DNA of 64,000 nucleotides from Nitratireductor basaltis (lineage in GTDB: Bacteria > Pseudomonadota > Alphaproteobacteria > Rhizobiales > Rhizobiaceae). The notes under the pieces are model-generated. The model was given only the letters and a program-made list of their open reading frames with translations. It was not told the DNA's origin and ran no database searches. The translations under genes were made by a program, and so were the position numbers. The DNA lies in contig NZ_JMQM01000002.1 in NCBI RefSeq assembly GCF_000733725.1, positions 310,001-374,000 on the forward strand, in the 5' to 3' direction. Position 1 is the stretch's first letter. The number at the start of each line of letters is the position of its first letter. Positions 17,532 through 29,807 of this stretch are shown here, in pieces.

Positions 17532-18292
17532 TGCGCCTGCCCCTCGGCCCGACGCGCAGACATGCGGCGCATGGCAATCAAACGGCGACGCCAGATTTCC
17601 GCGCGCATGGCCATCAGGTGCAGCGTCAGGAACAGGAGCGTGAAGCCGACGGCGCAGATGAGGAGAGGCCAGAGCATGCTCGGATGGATCGTGGGGCCAT
17701 CAAGCCTGATCACGGAGGCTGGTTGGTGCAGCGTGTTCCACCAGTCGACTGAAAACTTGATGATCGGGATATTGATGAAGCCCACGAGTGTCATGATGGC
17801 GGCAGCCCTGGCGGCCTTGGCCTGATCGTCCAGCGAGCGGGTCAGGGCGATGATGCCCAGATACATCAGGAACAGGACAAAAACGGATGTCAGGCGCGCG
17901 TCCCAGACCCACCACGTGCCCCACATGGGCTTGCCCCAGACCGAGCCGGTGACAAGCGCCAGGGCTGTGAAGGTGGCGCCGATCGGGGCCGCCGCCTTCA
18001 GGGACACATCGGCCAGCGGATGCTTCCAGACGAGCGTGCCAAGGGCAGATGCGGCCATTGCGGTGTAGCAGAACATGGCAAGCCATGCGGCGGGCACATG
18101 AATGTACATGATGCGCACCGTGATGCCCTGCTGGTAATCTTCAGGCGCGTTGAAGGCGAGCCACAGGCCAACGGCCAGAAGCAAGGCAGCTGCCGTGCCG
18201 AGCCACGGCACCAGCCGGTCGGTCAGCGCGATGAAGCGCGTGGGGTTGGCCAGTGCCATCCAGCGGGAAGGTTGTGCGGGCGCATTGTTCAT
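17528..18292 (-). CDS. ccmC: Haem transporter subunit CcmC
   Basis: This 254-residue inner-membrane protein has six predicted helices. It carries the tryptophan-rich WWD haem-handling signature (WGTWWVWDARLTS, near residue 125-137) and conserved periplasmic histidines (one in YIHVPAAW, another near TLHQPAS). CcmC presents haem to CcmE in cytochrome c maturation. It lies 79 bp after ccmB and overlaps ccmD by 4 bp. Confidence 0.96.
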   Translation of the reverse strand: MNNAPAQPSRWMALANPTRFIALTDRLVPWLGTAAALLLAVGLWLAFNAPEDYQQGITVRIMYIHVPAAWLAMFCYTAMAASALGTLVWKHPLADVSLKAAAPIGATFTALALVTGSVWGKPMWGTWWVWDARLTSVFVLFLMYLGIIALTRSLDDQAKAARAAAIMTLVGFINIPIIKFSVDWWNTLHQPASVIRLDGPTIHPSMLWPLLICAVGFTLLFLTLHLMAMRAEIWRRRLIAMRRMSARRAEGQAQ

Positions 18293-18371
18293 GGCCGCCT
18301 AGATAAACCGCCTGAAACGCCTTCGCAATCGACCGCGATGTCGCGCGTGGTCTGAAGGTCTCACAATTGCG

Positions 18372-19037
18372 TCAGTCCGAATTGCCCTTCAGCGCCATGC
18401 TGGCCGCCAAGGGGCCGATGACGGCGAAGAAAAGCGTCAGCGCGGTGAGGATGAGGAAGGGAGGCAGAAACGGGTCGGGATCGGCGACGGCGCCTCGGCT
18501 TGCCGCAACGCCGAAGATGAGAACCGGAATGGTCAATGGCAGGATGAGCACCGAGACGAGGAGGCTCCCGCGCGGAAGCGCCACGGCCAGGGCCGCACCA
18601 ACTGCACCGATAAAGGTGATGGCCGGGGTGCCCACCAGAAGCGTGAGCGTGGCGGCGACGATGCCAAGCGGCTCTATATTCATGAAGAGGCCAAGCAGCG
18701 GTGAGACGATCACCAGCGGCAACACGCTTGCAGTCCAGTGGCCGAGGCATTTCACGAAGATCGCCAGTGCCAGCATATGGCGATGATCATTGATGAGGAT
18801 CAGATCCAGCGAGCCATCCTCCCGGTCAGCCTGGAACAGACGGTCAAGACCGAGCAGGCTTGCAAGCAATGCACCGATCCAGAGTATCGCCGGTCCGATG
18901 CGCGCAAGCAGGTTCAGGTCGGGGCCGACGCCAAAGGGAACCACGGCCACAACGGCGAGGAAAAAGAGAATCCCCGTCAGCGCACCCGAGCCTGTGCGAA
19001 GGCTTAAGCCGATTTCGCGGAGATAGAGCGCTAGCAT
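18372..19037 (-). CDS. ccmB: Haem exporter permease CcmB
   Basis: This 221-residue, highly hydrophobic protein has six predicted helices and the CcmB features LFQADREDGSLDLILI (residues near 70-85) and LVGTPAITFIGAVGAAL. With CcmA it forms the ABC-type complex needed to release haem-loaded CcmE. In many genomes ccmA and ccmB are tightly coupled; here about 200 bp containing a palindromic repeat separate them. Confidence 0.95.
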   Translation of the reverse strand: MLALYLREIGLSLRTGSGALTGILFFLAVVAVVPFGVGPDLNLLARIGPAILWIGALLASLLGLDRLFQADREDGSLDLILINDHRHMLALAIFVKCLGHWTASVLPLVIVSPLLGLFMNIEPLGIVAATLTLLVGTPAITFIGAVGAALAVALPRGSLLVSVLILPLTIPVLIFGVAASRGAVADPDPFLPPFLILTALTLFFAVIGPLAASMALKGNSD

Positions 19038-19071
19038 GGGGCGCTCTCGTGGAGATGCGTGGTGCCTAGCT

Positions 19072-19219
19072 CACCCCCCTCTGCCTTGCCAGGCATCTCC
19101 CCCTCAAGGGGGGAGATCAGTCGGTGCCGAGACGCACCACCTCGTAAAAGTGTACGGGACACAAAAGCCAGCCAATCTCCCCCCTTGAGGGGGAGATGTC
19201 CGGCAGGACAGAGGGGGGT
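19072..19219. repeat. Palindromic intergenic repeat, copy 2, inside the ccm operon
   Basis: Two inverted arms flank a 57-base centre: 19072-19118 (C-runs, then CTCCCCCTCAAGGGGGGAG) and 19176-19219, the exact 44-base match to 16559-16602. Each arm folds alone, and the two can pair with each other. It fills almost the whole ccmA-ccmB gap, so the ccm transcript must read through it or be processed there. Confidence 0.82.
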
Positions 19220-19236
19220 GGCCTTGGCGCTCACCA

Positions 19237-19905
19237 TCAAGCTCCTCCCATCCGCAATTCCCGTACGCCATCAAGGCCAAGCGGCAGATGGGTCGCGGCG
19301 ACAATCATCCCGCCATCTTCCAGATGAGCCTTCATGAGTTCGGAGAACTGGCGTTCGGAAGCACGGTCGAGGCCGGCGGTGGGTTCATCGAGAAGCCAGA
19401 CCGGGCGGTAGCTGACCAGCATGCGGGCAATGGCCACGCGGCGGCGCTGGCCGGTTGAGAGATAGGCGAAGGGCAGATGGCCGATATCGCCAAGCCCCAC
19501 CATTTCAAGCGCTTCCCAGGGTTCCAGGTGCTCATGACCGCAATAGCTTTGCCAGAACCGGAGATTCTCCTCCACGCTTGCCGCATCCTTGAGGCCGTTG
19601 CGGTGGCCCAGATAATGGCAGGCGGCTGCCAGGTCCGGCCATTCCTCACCTCCACCGCCGAGTCGAATCACGCCCTGCGCCTTGGGCAGAAGTCCTGCCA
19701 GCACACGCAGCAAGGTCGATTTTCCCGAACCGTTGGGGCCCGTGACCAGCAGGGCTTCACCCTCGGTCAAGGTGAAGGCAACCGCGCTGAAAACCCGTTC
19801 ATCTCCGCGGTCTCCAGCCAATTCCTCCACTTCAAGCTTCAAGGCGGTCGATGCGGCGGACAAGGCGGATTCCATGATTTGAGAGTTTGAGGCGAAAATG
19901 CGCAA
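19237..19905 (-). CDS. ccmA: Haem exporter ATPase CcmA
   Basis: This 222-residue ABC ATPase has Walker A GPNGSGKST, the signature LSTGQRRRVAIARML, Walker B VWLLDEPTAGLD and the H-loop His in AATHLPLGL. It powers the CcmABCD complex that frees holo-CcmE. The start is uncertain: the annotated ATG (19905) gives ten extra residues, while the internal ATG at 19875 (MESALSAAST) is also plausible. It heads the leftward ccm operon and is divergent from acnA across about 220 bp. Confidence 0.94.
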   Translation of the reverse strand: MRIFASNSQIMESALSAASTALKLEVEELAGDRGDERVFSAVAFTLTEGEALLVTGPNGSGKSTLLRVLAGLLPKAQGVIRLGGGGEEWPDLAAACHYLGHRNGLKDAASVEENLRFWQSYCGHEHLEPWEALEMVGLGDIGHLPFAYLSTGQRRRVAIARMLVSYRPVWLLDEPTAGLDRASERQFSELMKAHLEDGGMIVAATHLPLGLDGVRELRMGGA

Positions 19906-20123
19906 TGGCAGTCTAGAACTCTTCTACGAAATTCTTTATATCCCGGGCAACCACGCCAGCGGTCGGCGTGTAACTCTTTGTGCCGATACCCGCGCGCGCG
20001 CCGCCTTGAACGGCCGGGACGCTTGGGGGCGGACAGCGGAAATGACCGTACCCGCACCTTTTGCGCGTGATGCCTTGAGGAGTCCGTTCCCGTTTCGGAT
20101 GAACAGACTGTAAAGGATCGCTC

Positions 20124-22820
<2,697 letters not shown>

Positions 22821-22848
22821 GCCAGCTCACCAGGACAAGCCGATCCTG

Positions 22849-22882
22849 CGCCGCGCTCCCAACCGGGGAGCGCGGCGTTTTT
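22849..22882 (+). terminator. Intrinsic terminator of acnA
   Basis: A 12-bp stem (CGCCGCGCTCCC at 22849-22860, GGGAGCGCGGCG at 22866-22877) with a 5-base loop is followed by TTTTTC. Confidence 0.9.
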
Positions 22883-22981
22883 CGTTGAAGACTTTCTCAC
22901 CGCAAAGTGACTTCCAAAGGAGCAGCACAGACCGGTAGAACTGTTCCTCTCACTATCGGACCATCAGGAGACAAACGCGGC

Positions 22982-23734
22982 ATGAGCTTTGGAAAAGGGA
23001 CACTAACGTTTGGCTTCCTGACCGCACTCATGCCGTCCGTGCTGCTTCCAACCTCCTTAATTCACGCCCAGGAACGGCCTCTGGCCGTCATGGAGCTGTT
23101 CACCAGCCAAGGCTGCAGCTCCTGCCCCCCTGCTGATGCCTTGCTGAACGATCTGTCCGAAAACCCGGATTTTCTGACGCTGTCCTACCATGTGGATTAC
23201 TGGGATTATCTGGGCTGGAAGGATGCGCTTGCCTCGCCGGAGAACAGCAGGCGGCAACGGGAATACAGCGCGGGATCGGACGGAACCGTCTACACGCCGC
23301 AGCTTATCCTCAACGGCAAGACGGCGCTTGTGGGTTCTGACAGCGCAGCCATCGCCAGAGCGCTCCATGAAGAGAGCAGGACACCCTTGCCGGTAGAAGT
23401 CGATCTCGCGGTGCACGACAATGTGCTGCAGCTTCACATAGGCGCTTCCGGGGCCGTTCCGGCTGGCCGCACGGAAATCCTGCTTCTTTCGGTGGAGCCT
23501 CAACGCGAGGTGAGCATAGAGGCGGGCGAGAATTCCGGCGCAACGATACTTTATCGCAACATCGTGCGTGATCACCGCATCATCGGCATGTGGAAAGGCG
23601 CTGAAATGCGGCTGGAGTTGCCGCTCGATGAAGTCGGCAATTCGGTTGCCCAGGAATGTGTTGTTTTGGTTCAACAGGTCGACGGTGACGGCCATCCCGG
23701 TCCGATCCTGGGAGCAGCCCGCACCCGTCTCTAG
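22982..23734 (+). CDS. DUF1223 secreted thioredoxin-like protein
   Basis: The 250-residue product starts with a signal peptide (MSFGKGTLTFGFLTALMPS, processed after SLIHA) and then has the DUF1223 pattern: VMELFTSQGCSSCPPADALL with a CSSC thioredoxin-like motif, HVDYWDYLGWKD and YTPQLILNGK. The motif suggests a periplasmic redox or oxidoreductase-fold protein, but the biochemical role of the family is unknown. The ATG at 22982 follows a CAGGAGAC ribosome-binding site; a longer frame upstream lacks these features. Confidence 0.9.
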   Translation: MSFGKGTLTFGFLTALMPSVLLPTSLIHAQERPLAVMELFTSQGCSSCPPADALLNDLSENPDFLTLSYHVDYWDYLGWKDALASPENSRRQREYSAGSDGTVYTPQLILNGKTALVGSDSAAIARALHEESRTPLPVEVDLAVHDNVLQLHIGASGAVPAGRTEILLLSVEPQREVSIEAGENSGATILYRNIVRDHRIIGMWKGAEMRLELPLDEVGNSVAQECVVLVQQVDGDGHPGPILGAARTRL

Positions 23735-23924
23735 GCGCGGATCCGCGAATTCGTTCTGCATGGTCCTGTCCTTGCGGGACCCTTCATCTTTCCTCGTAGA
23801 TTTACGCATAAGCACCTGCTCTGGCAGGGTGGGCGCATATTGGCCGTGTCGGCGGCATCTTTATTTTCAGTGGGGGCGTTTTTTCAGGCCGGGTTTTACC
23901 GGGGCATTTTGAAGGACGTTTTCC

Positions 23925-26900
23925 ATGGATATTCGCGCACAATTCATTTCTTCCGATCATGCGCTTGCGCAGGAGGTTCTGTTTCAGGGTTCTGCACCGA
24001 CGCTTGATGCGCGGGCGATCTCGAAGATCCGGCTTGACGCGTCTTCCAGCCAGATCGCCAATTACCGGCGGGTGGGCGATGATCTGGTGATCGAACTTCT
24101 CGATGGCGAACAGATCATTCTGGCCGGCTGGTTCGAGGAGGACGGGGACGAGCGCGGCGAGCTGCAGATCATGCATGAGGATGCAAGCTGCTACGTCGCA
24201 GTGAGTTTTGCCGACGAATATCCTGGCCTTCTGCAGCCGCAGGTGAGCACAGGCGCCTGCAGCAATGCGGATTTTGGTGGCGGTGCGGGTCTTGGCGGGG
24301 CGCTTGGCGGTATTGCCGGACCGCTTGTCATTGGCGGGCTCGTTGCCGCCGGTGCGGTGGGGCTGGCTCTGGCGCTTGATGATGATGACGACAATGGCGG
24401 CGGCAATGGAGGCGGCGGTCAGCCGGGCATCAAGCCGGTGGTCAATCCGACCAATGGCAAGGAAGCCTCCGGTACTGCGAAGCCCGGCACGATCATCGAA
24501 ATGGACCGGGACGGCGATGGCATTCCCGATGCCTCGGCCGTTGCAGGCGATGATGGCAAATGGGTGATACCAATCGATCCGCCGGCAGAGCATGGCGACG
24601 AGCTGGAATTTGTCGGACGGGACCCCGAGACAGGCAATCCCTCCGATCCGGTGCGTGAAGTGGTGGATGCGCTGGCGCCCGATGCACCGAAGGTCAACCC
24701 GACCAATGGCAAGGAGCTGTCCGGCGAGGGCGAGCCCGGTTCCACAGTAATCGTGGATGACAATGGCGACGGCATTCCCGATCACACGGCGGTGGTGGGC
24801 GATGACGGCAAATGGGTGATCCCGCTTGATCCGCCGCTTGAGGACGGGCGCGAGCTTGAAGTGAGCCTGAAGGACCCGGCCGGCAATGAATCGGAGAAGG
24901 TGCCGGTGGTGGTGGACGGGGAAGCGCCCGACCTGCCGCAGGTCAATCCGACCGACGGGCGCGAACTGTCGGGCACGGGTGAGCCGGGTGCAACCATCAT
25001 CATTGATGACAAACGCGATGGCACGCCCGATCATTCGGTCATTGTCGGAGATGACGGCAACTGGTCCATTCCCTTCGACCCGCCGCTTGGCGATGGCAGT
25101 GAGCTTGATGTGAGCCAGAAGGACCCGGCCGGCAATGAATCGGGCAAGGTGCCCATCGTGGTTGATGCACAACTGCCCGATGCGCCCGAGGTCTCCGACA
25201 TCATCGAGGAGGATACCGGCACGGTCGGCGACAACATCACCTCCGACACGACGCCGACGATCCGCGGAACCTCCACGGAAGAGGACGGAACGGTGGTGAA
25301 GATCTATCTCGACGGCAGGGAAGTCGGCTCCACCACGGTGCAGGGCGGGGAGTGGCATTACACCTCCGACGAGCTTTCCGATGGCGATTATGAGCTGACG
25401 GCCACCCAACTCAGCCCGCGCGGCACGGAAAGCCAGGCGTCCGCTCCGCTGGCCTTTACCATCGACACCAATGAGGGCGGCACGGTGCCGACCGAGCCGC
25501 CTGTGATCACCGGCATCGACACGGATGGCGGGATCGATCCCGAGGACGGCATCACCAATGATCCCACACTCTTCTTCGAGGGCACCGCCGACCGGCTGGC
25601 CACGGTCTGGGTCTATCTGGACGGAGTGCTTCTGGGCTCGGTTCAGGCCGACAATGACGGCGCGTGGCGCTATGACCATACAGGCACGGTGCTTGCCGAC
25701 GGCACTTACGAACTGACCGCCGAACAGCAGGATGCGGCGGGCAATGCCAAGTCTGCCATGTCGGCGCCATTCGAGGTGGTGGTCGACACCAATGGTGCGG
25801 GCGAAGGCACGCCGGTGCCCGCCGAACCGCCCACGGTCACGGGCATACTGGATGACAATGGCGCGTCCGGCAGCGACGGCATCACCAATGACACGACGCT
25901 GCACTTTCTTGGCGAGGCGGAGCCGCATGCGCTGGTGACAGTCATGCTGGACGGCGTCGTCATCGGGTCGGAGATTGCGGGCGCGGATGGCGTCTGGCAT
26001 CTCGACCACAGCGAAACCTCGCTTGCCGATGGCACCTATCAGGTCACAGCCACGCAGCAGGATGCGGCAGGCAATCCGGTATCCGCGCCATCCGATCCCT
26101 TCACGGTGGTGGTGGACACCAATGGCGGCGGCGAGGGTGGCGAGACGCCCTCACCGGCACCGGTGGTGACCGGCATCGAGGTGGATGGCGGGCTAGATCC
26201 GGCCGATGGCATCACGGATGAGACCATGCTGTTCTTCCTCGGCACGGCCAAGCCGCATGCGCTGGTGACGGTGCTGCTCGACGGTGTGGAGCTTGGCACA
26301 GCCACTGCCGACGAGACCGGCGCCTGGCGCTATGACCATACCGGCACGGTGCTTGCCGACGGCACCTATCAGGTGACGGCCACCCAGCAGGATGCGGCGG
26401 GCAATCCGCCTTCACCCGTCTCGGACCCCTATCGCGTCATTGTCGATACCAATGAAGGGGGCACGGTGCCGACAGAGCCGCCGGTGATCACGGGTTTCGA
26501 GGAAGACAGCGGCGTGGTGGGCGACGGCATCACCAATGACAACATGATCGCCTTCACCGGCACCTCGACGGAAACAGACGGCACGGTGGTGACGGTGACG
26601 CTTCTGGATGAGGGTGGTGCAACAGTCGCGACCCTGACGGCAACGGTTGCCAATGGCACCTGGACGACGAATGAGAGCGCGGAGCTGCCCGACGGCAACT
26701 ATACCGCAACGGCAACCCAGCAGGACGCAGCAGGCAATCCGCCATCCGCGGCGTCCGAAGCCACAAGCCTCACCATCGACACCAATGATGGCGGTGCTGA
26801 TGTCACGCCGCCGCCGGTGATCCTTGCCATTGCCGATGACAATGGCCGCGAGAATGATGACGGCATCACCAATGACAACACGATCCAGATCCTCGGCACC

Positions 26901-29795
26901 TCCGACGAGCCGGATGGCGCGGTGGTCACGGTGACGATCCGCGACAGCGCCAATGCAGTGGTCGCAACGCTGACGGCGACGGTCTTCGAGGGACGGTGGA
27001 GCACGGAGCCGACCGCAGCACTTGCGGATGGCGGTTACACGATCAGCGCCACGCAGCAGGACGCGGCGGGCAATGATCCTTCAGCTCCCTCGAACCTGTT
27101 CGACATGGTGATCGACACCAATAATGGCGGAGCCGATGCGACACCGCCGCCGGTGGTGACGCATATCGATCCCGATTCCGGCTTCGATCCAACAGACGGC
27201 ATCACGCAGGACCAGCATCTGGTCTTCCATGGCACGGGCGAGGCGGGTGCGACGGTGTGGCTTTACATTGATGGCGACGAGATCGGCTCGAACATTGTCG
27301 ATGAGAACGGCGAATGGTTCATCGACAACACGGAGAACGCGCTTGGCCAGGGCACCTACCAGATCACGGCGCGCCAGCAAGATGCCGCGGGCAATGACAT
27401 CTCGGGCTATTCCGATGCTTATCAGGTGACCGTGGACACGGATGCGCCGAGCGTGTCGATCCGCGCCATGTCCAACGACTTCGGCGTGGTGGGAGACTTC
27501 ATCACGCATGCGGAAGAAACGCGCCTGTCAGGCACGACGGACCCGAATATTCGCATCGATGTCTTTGTCGAGGGCGTGAATATCGGCTCCATGATCTCGG
27601 ATGCCAATGGCTACTGGGAATCCGAAATCATCGACCTCAGCGCACTCGGCGTTGGCGACACGCTCAACGTTACCGTACGCGCCAGAAACGCAGCAGGCAT
27701 TACGGCAACTGCGGAGCAGGTGGTGGAGCGCCACAATCACGAAATACCCCTATCGGTGCTCAATCCCGATAGCGGCTTCGTAGTGGTTGGTGATCGGACG
27801 AATGATTTCGCAGGTAGTGTAAGACTTGTCGGTGATGTGAATGACGACGGGATTGGAGACTTTATTGTCGGTGCTAACGGCGGTGACGACTATACCACGA
27901 ATGCGGGCGAAGTTTACCTCATCTACGGAAAAACAAATGGAGATTATGGTTCGCTTGTCGACGGTAGGCGAATGGTGGATCTGGGAAGTTTGGCGCCAGA
28001 GGATGGGCTGGTAATTCAAGGCCCCTGGACGAGGTTTCACCTTCTTACCGGCGCCTCTCTGGGGGGCGACTTCAACAATGATGGCATTGCGGACCTTCTG
28101 CTCCAAGGCCGAGGAGAAAGCAACCTGAGCAATGCAGGCGGAGCTTTTGTCCTATTCGGGCGCGCCGATGGACAATGGGGCGATGTCGAAGGCGGAAGGC
28201 AGGTGCTCAAACTGGCGGGGCTGACAGCCGAATATGGCGTCAGGATCAGAAACACCAGCAACCCGGTTCTGGAGAACTCGTCATTTCAAATCAGTTCTGC
28301 CGGAGATTTCGATGGAGACGGCATAGAAGACTTTCTCGTGAGCACACCGTGGTCCAACTATCCATCCACAACGGGTCGTTCGTACCTGATCTACGGACGT
28401 GAAGATGGAGCGTGGGGCAATGCGAATGGAAGCGGCAGGTTACTGGATCTTTCGAGCATACCAACGGGTCAAGGTGTTGCTTTTGTGGGCACCAAGAAAC
28501 AGGGTTTGATTGGTCTGCATATTGACAGCGGGGACTTCAATGGCGACGGCTTGACGGACCTGTTAATCAGTCAGCAGCGAGAATACACCGGAAGCGGCAG
28601 CTCAAATGATGCCCCCGGCAGGGCATACATCGTCTTCGGTGACGCGGAGCGCAGCCTCGGGACCAGCATGAACCTGGAAGCGATGACACATGATCAAGGC
28701 GTCATGTTCTACCGGACGGGGAGCATTTCTCTGGGACATGTATTGGCTTCCGTTGGCGACTTGAACAAGGACGGGTTGGATGATCTCGCAGTCGGTGGAA
28801 ACGCTAACGGTAGCGCAGGCGAAACAACCATTCTCTACGGAAAAGCCGGCACGGATTGGACTGAGACTACCGGAAGGCAATCTCTTAACCTCGCAACTAT
28901 TGGACCTGATGATGGATTTACAATCAAATATGACCCTGAATTGTCAAATCCGACCCTTGTAACGCATGGCGATATCAACGGCGACGGGCATGATGATCTG
29001 CTCATTTCCACATTGGGCGGAGGTTACCACGCAAATTCTGGACTTATCACGGTCGTCTTTGGCAAGTCGGACGGGGTATGGGGCGAGGTGGTCGGAGGAA
29101 AGAGGATACTCGATATCACCGAGCTTACTGCCGAGGAAGGTGTGAGCTTCCACGGCGAGAATGTCGCTGATGGTCTACAACGTGTCGACGCGTCAGGCGA
29201 CATGAACGGGGATGGAGTGAATGACATCATCATCGGCAGTAACAATAATGATCTGGGCGGTACCGATGCTGGTGCTTCCTATATCATTTATGGCCAGACG
29301 AACGGTTTTGGTGCGGGGCTGATACGAAACGGGTCGGGTGCAGATGACTGGATGTCCGGCTCCGATAAGAATGACCAGCTTAACGGCATGGGTGGCAATG
29401 ATACGCTTCTCGGTTATGAAGGCGACGACATTCTGACCGTGGCCAATGCCGGATTTCTTATGGTCGACGGCGGTGCGGGCGAGGATACGATGGTCATCTC
29501 GGCCGGTGGAATTCATCTTGATCTGACGGCGTTCAACCAGGACGCGGTAAAGGGCATCGAGATGGTCGATCTGTCCGGCAGCGGGGCCAACCGCATGACC
29601 GTTACCGAACAGGATGTGCTCGACATGTCGGATGCGGGGCTTGTGAAGCTTCGCGGCGACATTGATGACAGTGCGACTGCCTCAGGCTTCACGGACAGCG
29701 GCGCCGACCAGACCGAGAATGGCATCACCTATGATGTCTATACTTCCGGTGGCGCAACGCTCTGGATTGACCAGCAGATGAGCGTGACGGTCTGA
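23925..29795 (+). CDS. Giant BapA-type adhesin with Ig-like repeats and a seven-unit FG-GAP propeller
   Basis: This encodes 1956 residues. Residues 1-155 resemble the BapA prefix-like domain: a beta-rich part, then a Gly/Ala-rich hydrophobic stretch ending in DDDDD. Three Ig-like units of about 84 residues follow (from about 173, 257 and 340). Next come about eight longer Ig-like units of about 110 residues (422 to about 1280), many ending in VDTNGG-type linkers. Seven FG-GAP calcium motifs (GD-N-DG type) lie at about 1303, 1380, 1460, 1536, 1611, 1682 and 1758, enough for one integrin-alpha-like beta-propeller. Then an RTX-like GGNDTLLGYEGDDIL (about 1820) and a C-terminal secretion-type tail. 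It has no Sec signal, so type I export is likely, but no secretion genes are in the window. The FG-GAP part has much lower G+C than the Ig part. Confidence 0.9.
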   Translation: MDIRAQFISSDHALAQEVLFQGSAPTLDARAISKIRLDASSSQIANYRRVGDDLVIELLDGEQIILAGWFEEDGDERGELQIMHEDASCYVAVSFADEYPGLLQPQVSTGACSNADFGGGAGLGGALGGIAGPLVIGGLVAAGAVGLALALDDDDDNGGGNGGGGQPGIKPVVNPTNGKEASGTAKPGTIIEMDRDGDGIPDASAVAGDDGKWVIPIDPPAEHGDELEFVGRDPETGNPSDPVREVVDALAPDAPKVNPTNGKELSGEGEPGSTVIVDDNGDGIPDHTAVVGDDGKWVIPLDPPLEDGRELEVSLKDPAGNESEKVPVVVDGEAPDLPQVNPTDGRELSGTGEPGATIIIDDKRDGTPDHSVIVGDDGNWSIPFDPPLGDGSELDVSQKDPAGNESGKVPIVVDAQLPDAPEVSDIIEEDTGTVGDNITSDTTPTIRGTSTEEDGTVVKIYLDGREVGSTTVQGGEWHYTSDELSDGDYELTATQLSPRGTESQASAPLAFTIDTNEGGTVPTEPPVITGIDTDGGIDPEDGITNDPTLFFEGTADRLATVWVYLDGVLLGSVQADNDGAWRYDHTGTVLADGTYELTAEQQDAAGNAKSAMSAPFEVVVDTNGAGEGTPVPAEPPTVTGILDDNGASGSDGITNDTTLHFLGEAEPHALVTVMLDGVVIGSEIAGADGVWHLDHSETSLADGTYQVTATQQDAAGNPVSAPSDPFTVVVDTNGGGEGGETPSPAPVVTGIEVDGGLDPADGITDETMLFFLGTAKPHALVTVLLDGVELGTATADETGAWRYDHTGTVLADGTYQVTATQQDAAGNPPSPVSDPYRVIVDTNEGGTVPTEPPVITGFEEDSGVVGDGITNDNMIAFTGTSTETDGTVVTVTLLDEGGATVATLTATVANGTWTTNESAELPDGNYTATATQQDAAGNPPSAASEATSLTIDTNDGGADVTPPPVILAIADDNGRENDDGITNDNTIQILGTSDEPDGAVVTVTIRDSANAVVATLTATVFEGRWSTEPTAALADGGYTISATQQDAAGNDPSAPSNLFDMVIDTNNGGADATPPPVVTHIDPDSGFDPTDGITQDQHLVFHGTGEAGATVWLYIDGDEIGSNIVDENGEWFIDNTENALGQGTYQITARQQDAAGNDISGYSDAYQVTVDTDAPSVSIRAMSNDFGVVGDFITHAEETRLSGTTDPNIRIDVFVEGVNIGSMISDANGYWESEIIDLSALGVGDTLNVTVRARNAAGITATAEQVVERHNHEIPLSVLNPDSGFVVVGDRTNDFAGSVRLVGDVNDDGIGDFIVGANGGDDYTTNAGEVYLIYGKTNGDYGSLVDGRRMVDLGSLAPEDGLVIQGPWTRFHLLTGASLGGDFNNDGIADLLLQGRGESNLSNAGGAFVLFGRADGQWGDVEGGRQVLKLAGLTAEYGVRIRNTSNPVLENSSFQISSAGDFDGDGIEDFLVSTPWSNYPSTTGRSYLIYGREDGAWGNANGSGRLLDLSSIPTGQGVAFVGTKKQGLIGLHIDSGDFNGDGLTDLLISQQREYTGSGSSNDAPGRAYIVFGDAERSLGTSMNLEAMTHDQGVMFYRTGSISLGHVLASVGDLNKDGLDDLAVGGNANGSAGETTILYGKAGTDWTETTGRQSLNLATIGPDDGFTIKYDPELSNPTLVTHGDINGDGHDDLLISTLGGGYHANSGLITVVFGKSDGVWGEVVGGKRILDITELTAEEGVSFHGENVADGLQRVDASGDMNGDGVNDIIIGSNNNDLGGTDAGASYIIYGQTNGFGAGLIRNGSGADDWMSGSDKNDQLNGMGGNDTLLGYEGDDILTVANAGFLMVDGGAGEDTMVISAGGIHLDLTAFNQDAVKGIEMVDLSGSGANRMTVTEQDVLDMSDAGLVKLRGDIDDSATASGFTDSGADQTENGITYDVYTSGGATLWIDQQMSVTV
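24441..25187 (+). repeat. Three tandem ~84-residue Ig-like coding repeats
   Basis: Units start at 24441, 24693 and 24942 (periods 252 and 249 bp), each opening with a VNPTNGKE-like motif and containing DGDGIPDH-type and GDDGKWVIP-type motifs. DNA identity between units is high, so this region is prone to unit gain or loss by recombination and to assembly error. Confidence 0.85.
25188..27765 (+). repeat. About eight tandem ~110-residue Ig-like coding repeats
   Basis: Recognisable unit starts (PPVITGI-like) lie near 25498, 25826, 26156, 26476, 26809 and 27147, with periods of 320-338 bp; one unit precedes them and a divergent one follows. Shared motifs are DGITND, ADGTYQVTATQQDAAGN and VDTNGG. 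Two kinds of unit alternate: one with YLDGV-like strands, one with VVTVTL-like strands. The last unit (after about 27450) is the most divergent. Confidence 0.8.
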
Positions 29796-29807
29796 CCTGT
29801 TCCTGGT

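Noticed and set aside
18293-18371. Possible small gene between ccmB and ccmC
   Set aside because: Only 79 bp, with no usable frame.
23802-26009. Open frame of 735 codons antisense to the adhesin start
   Set aside because: The repetitive pattern mirrors the Ig repeats of the plus strand, so it is not a gene.
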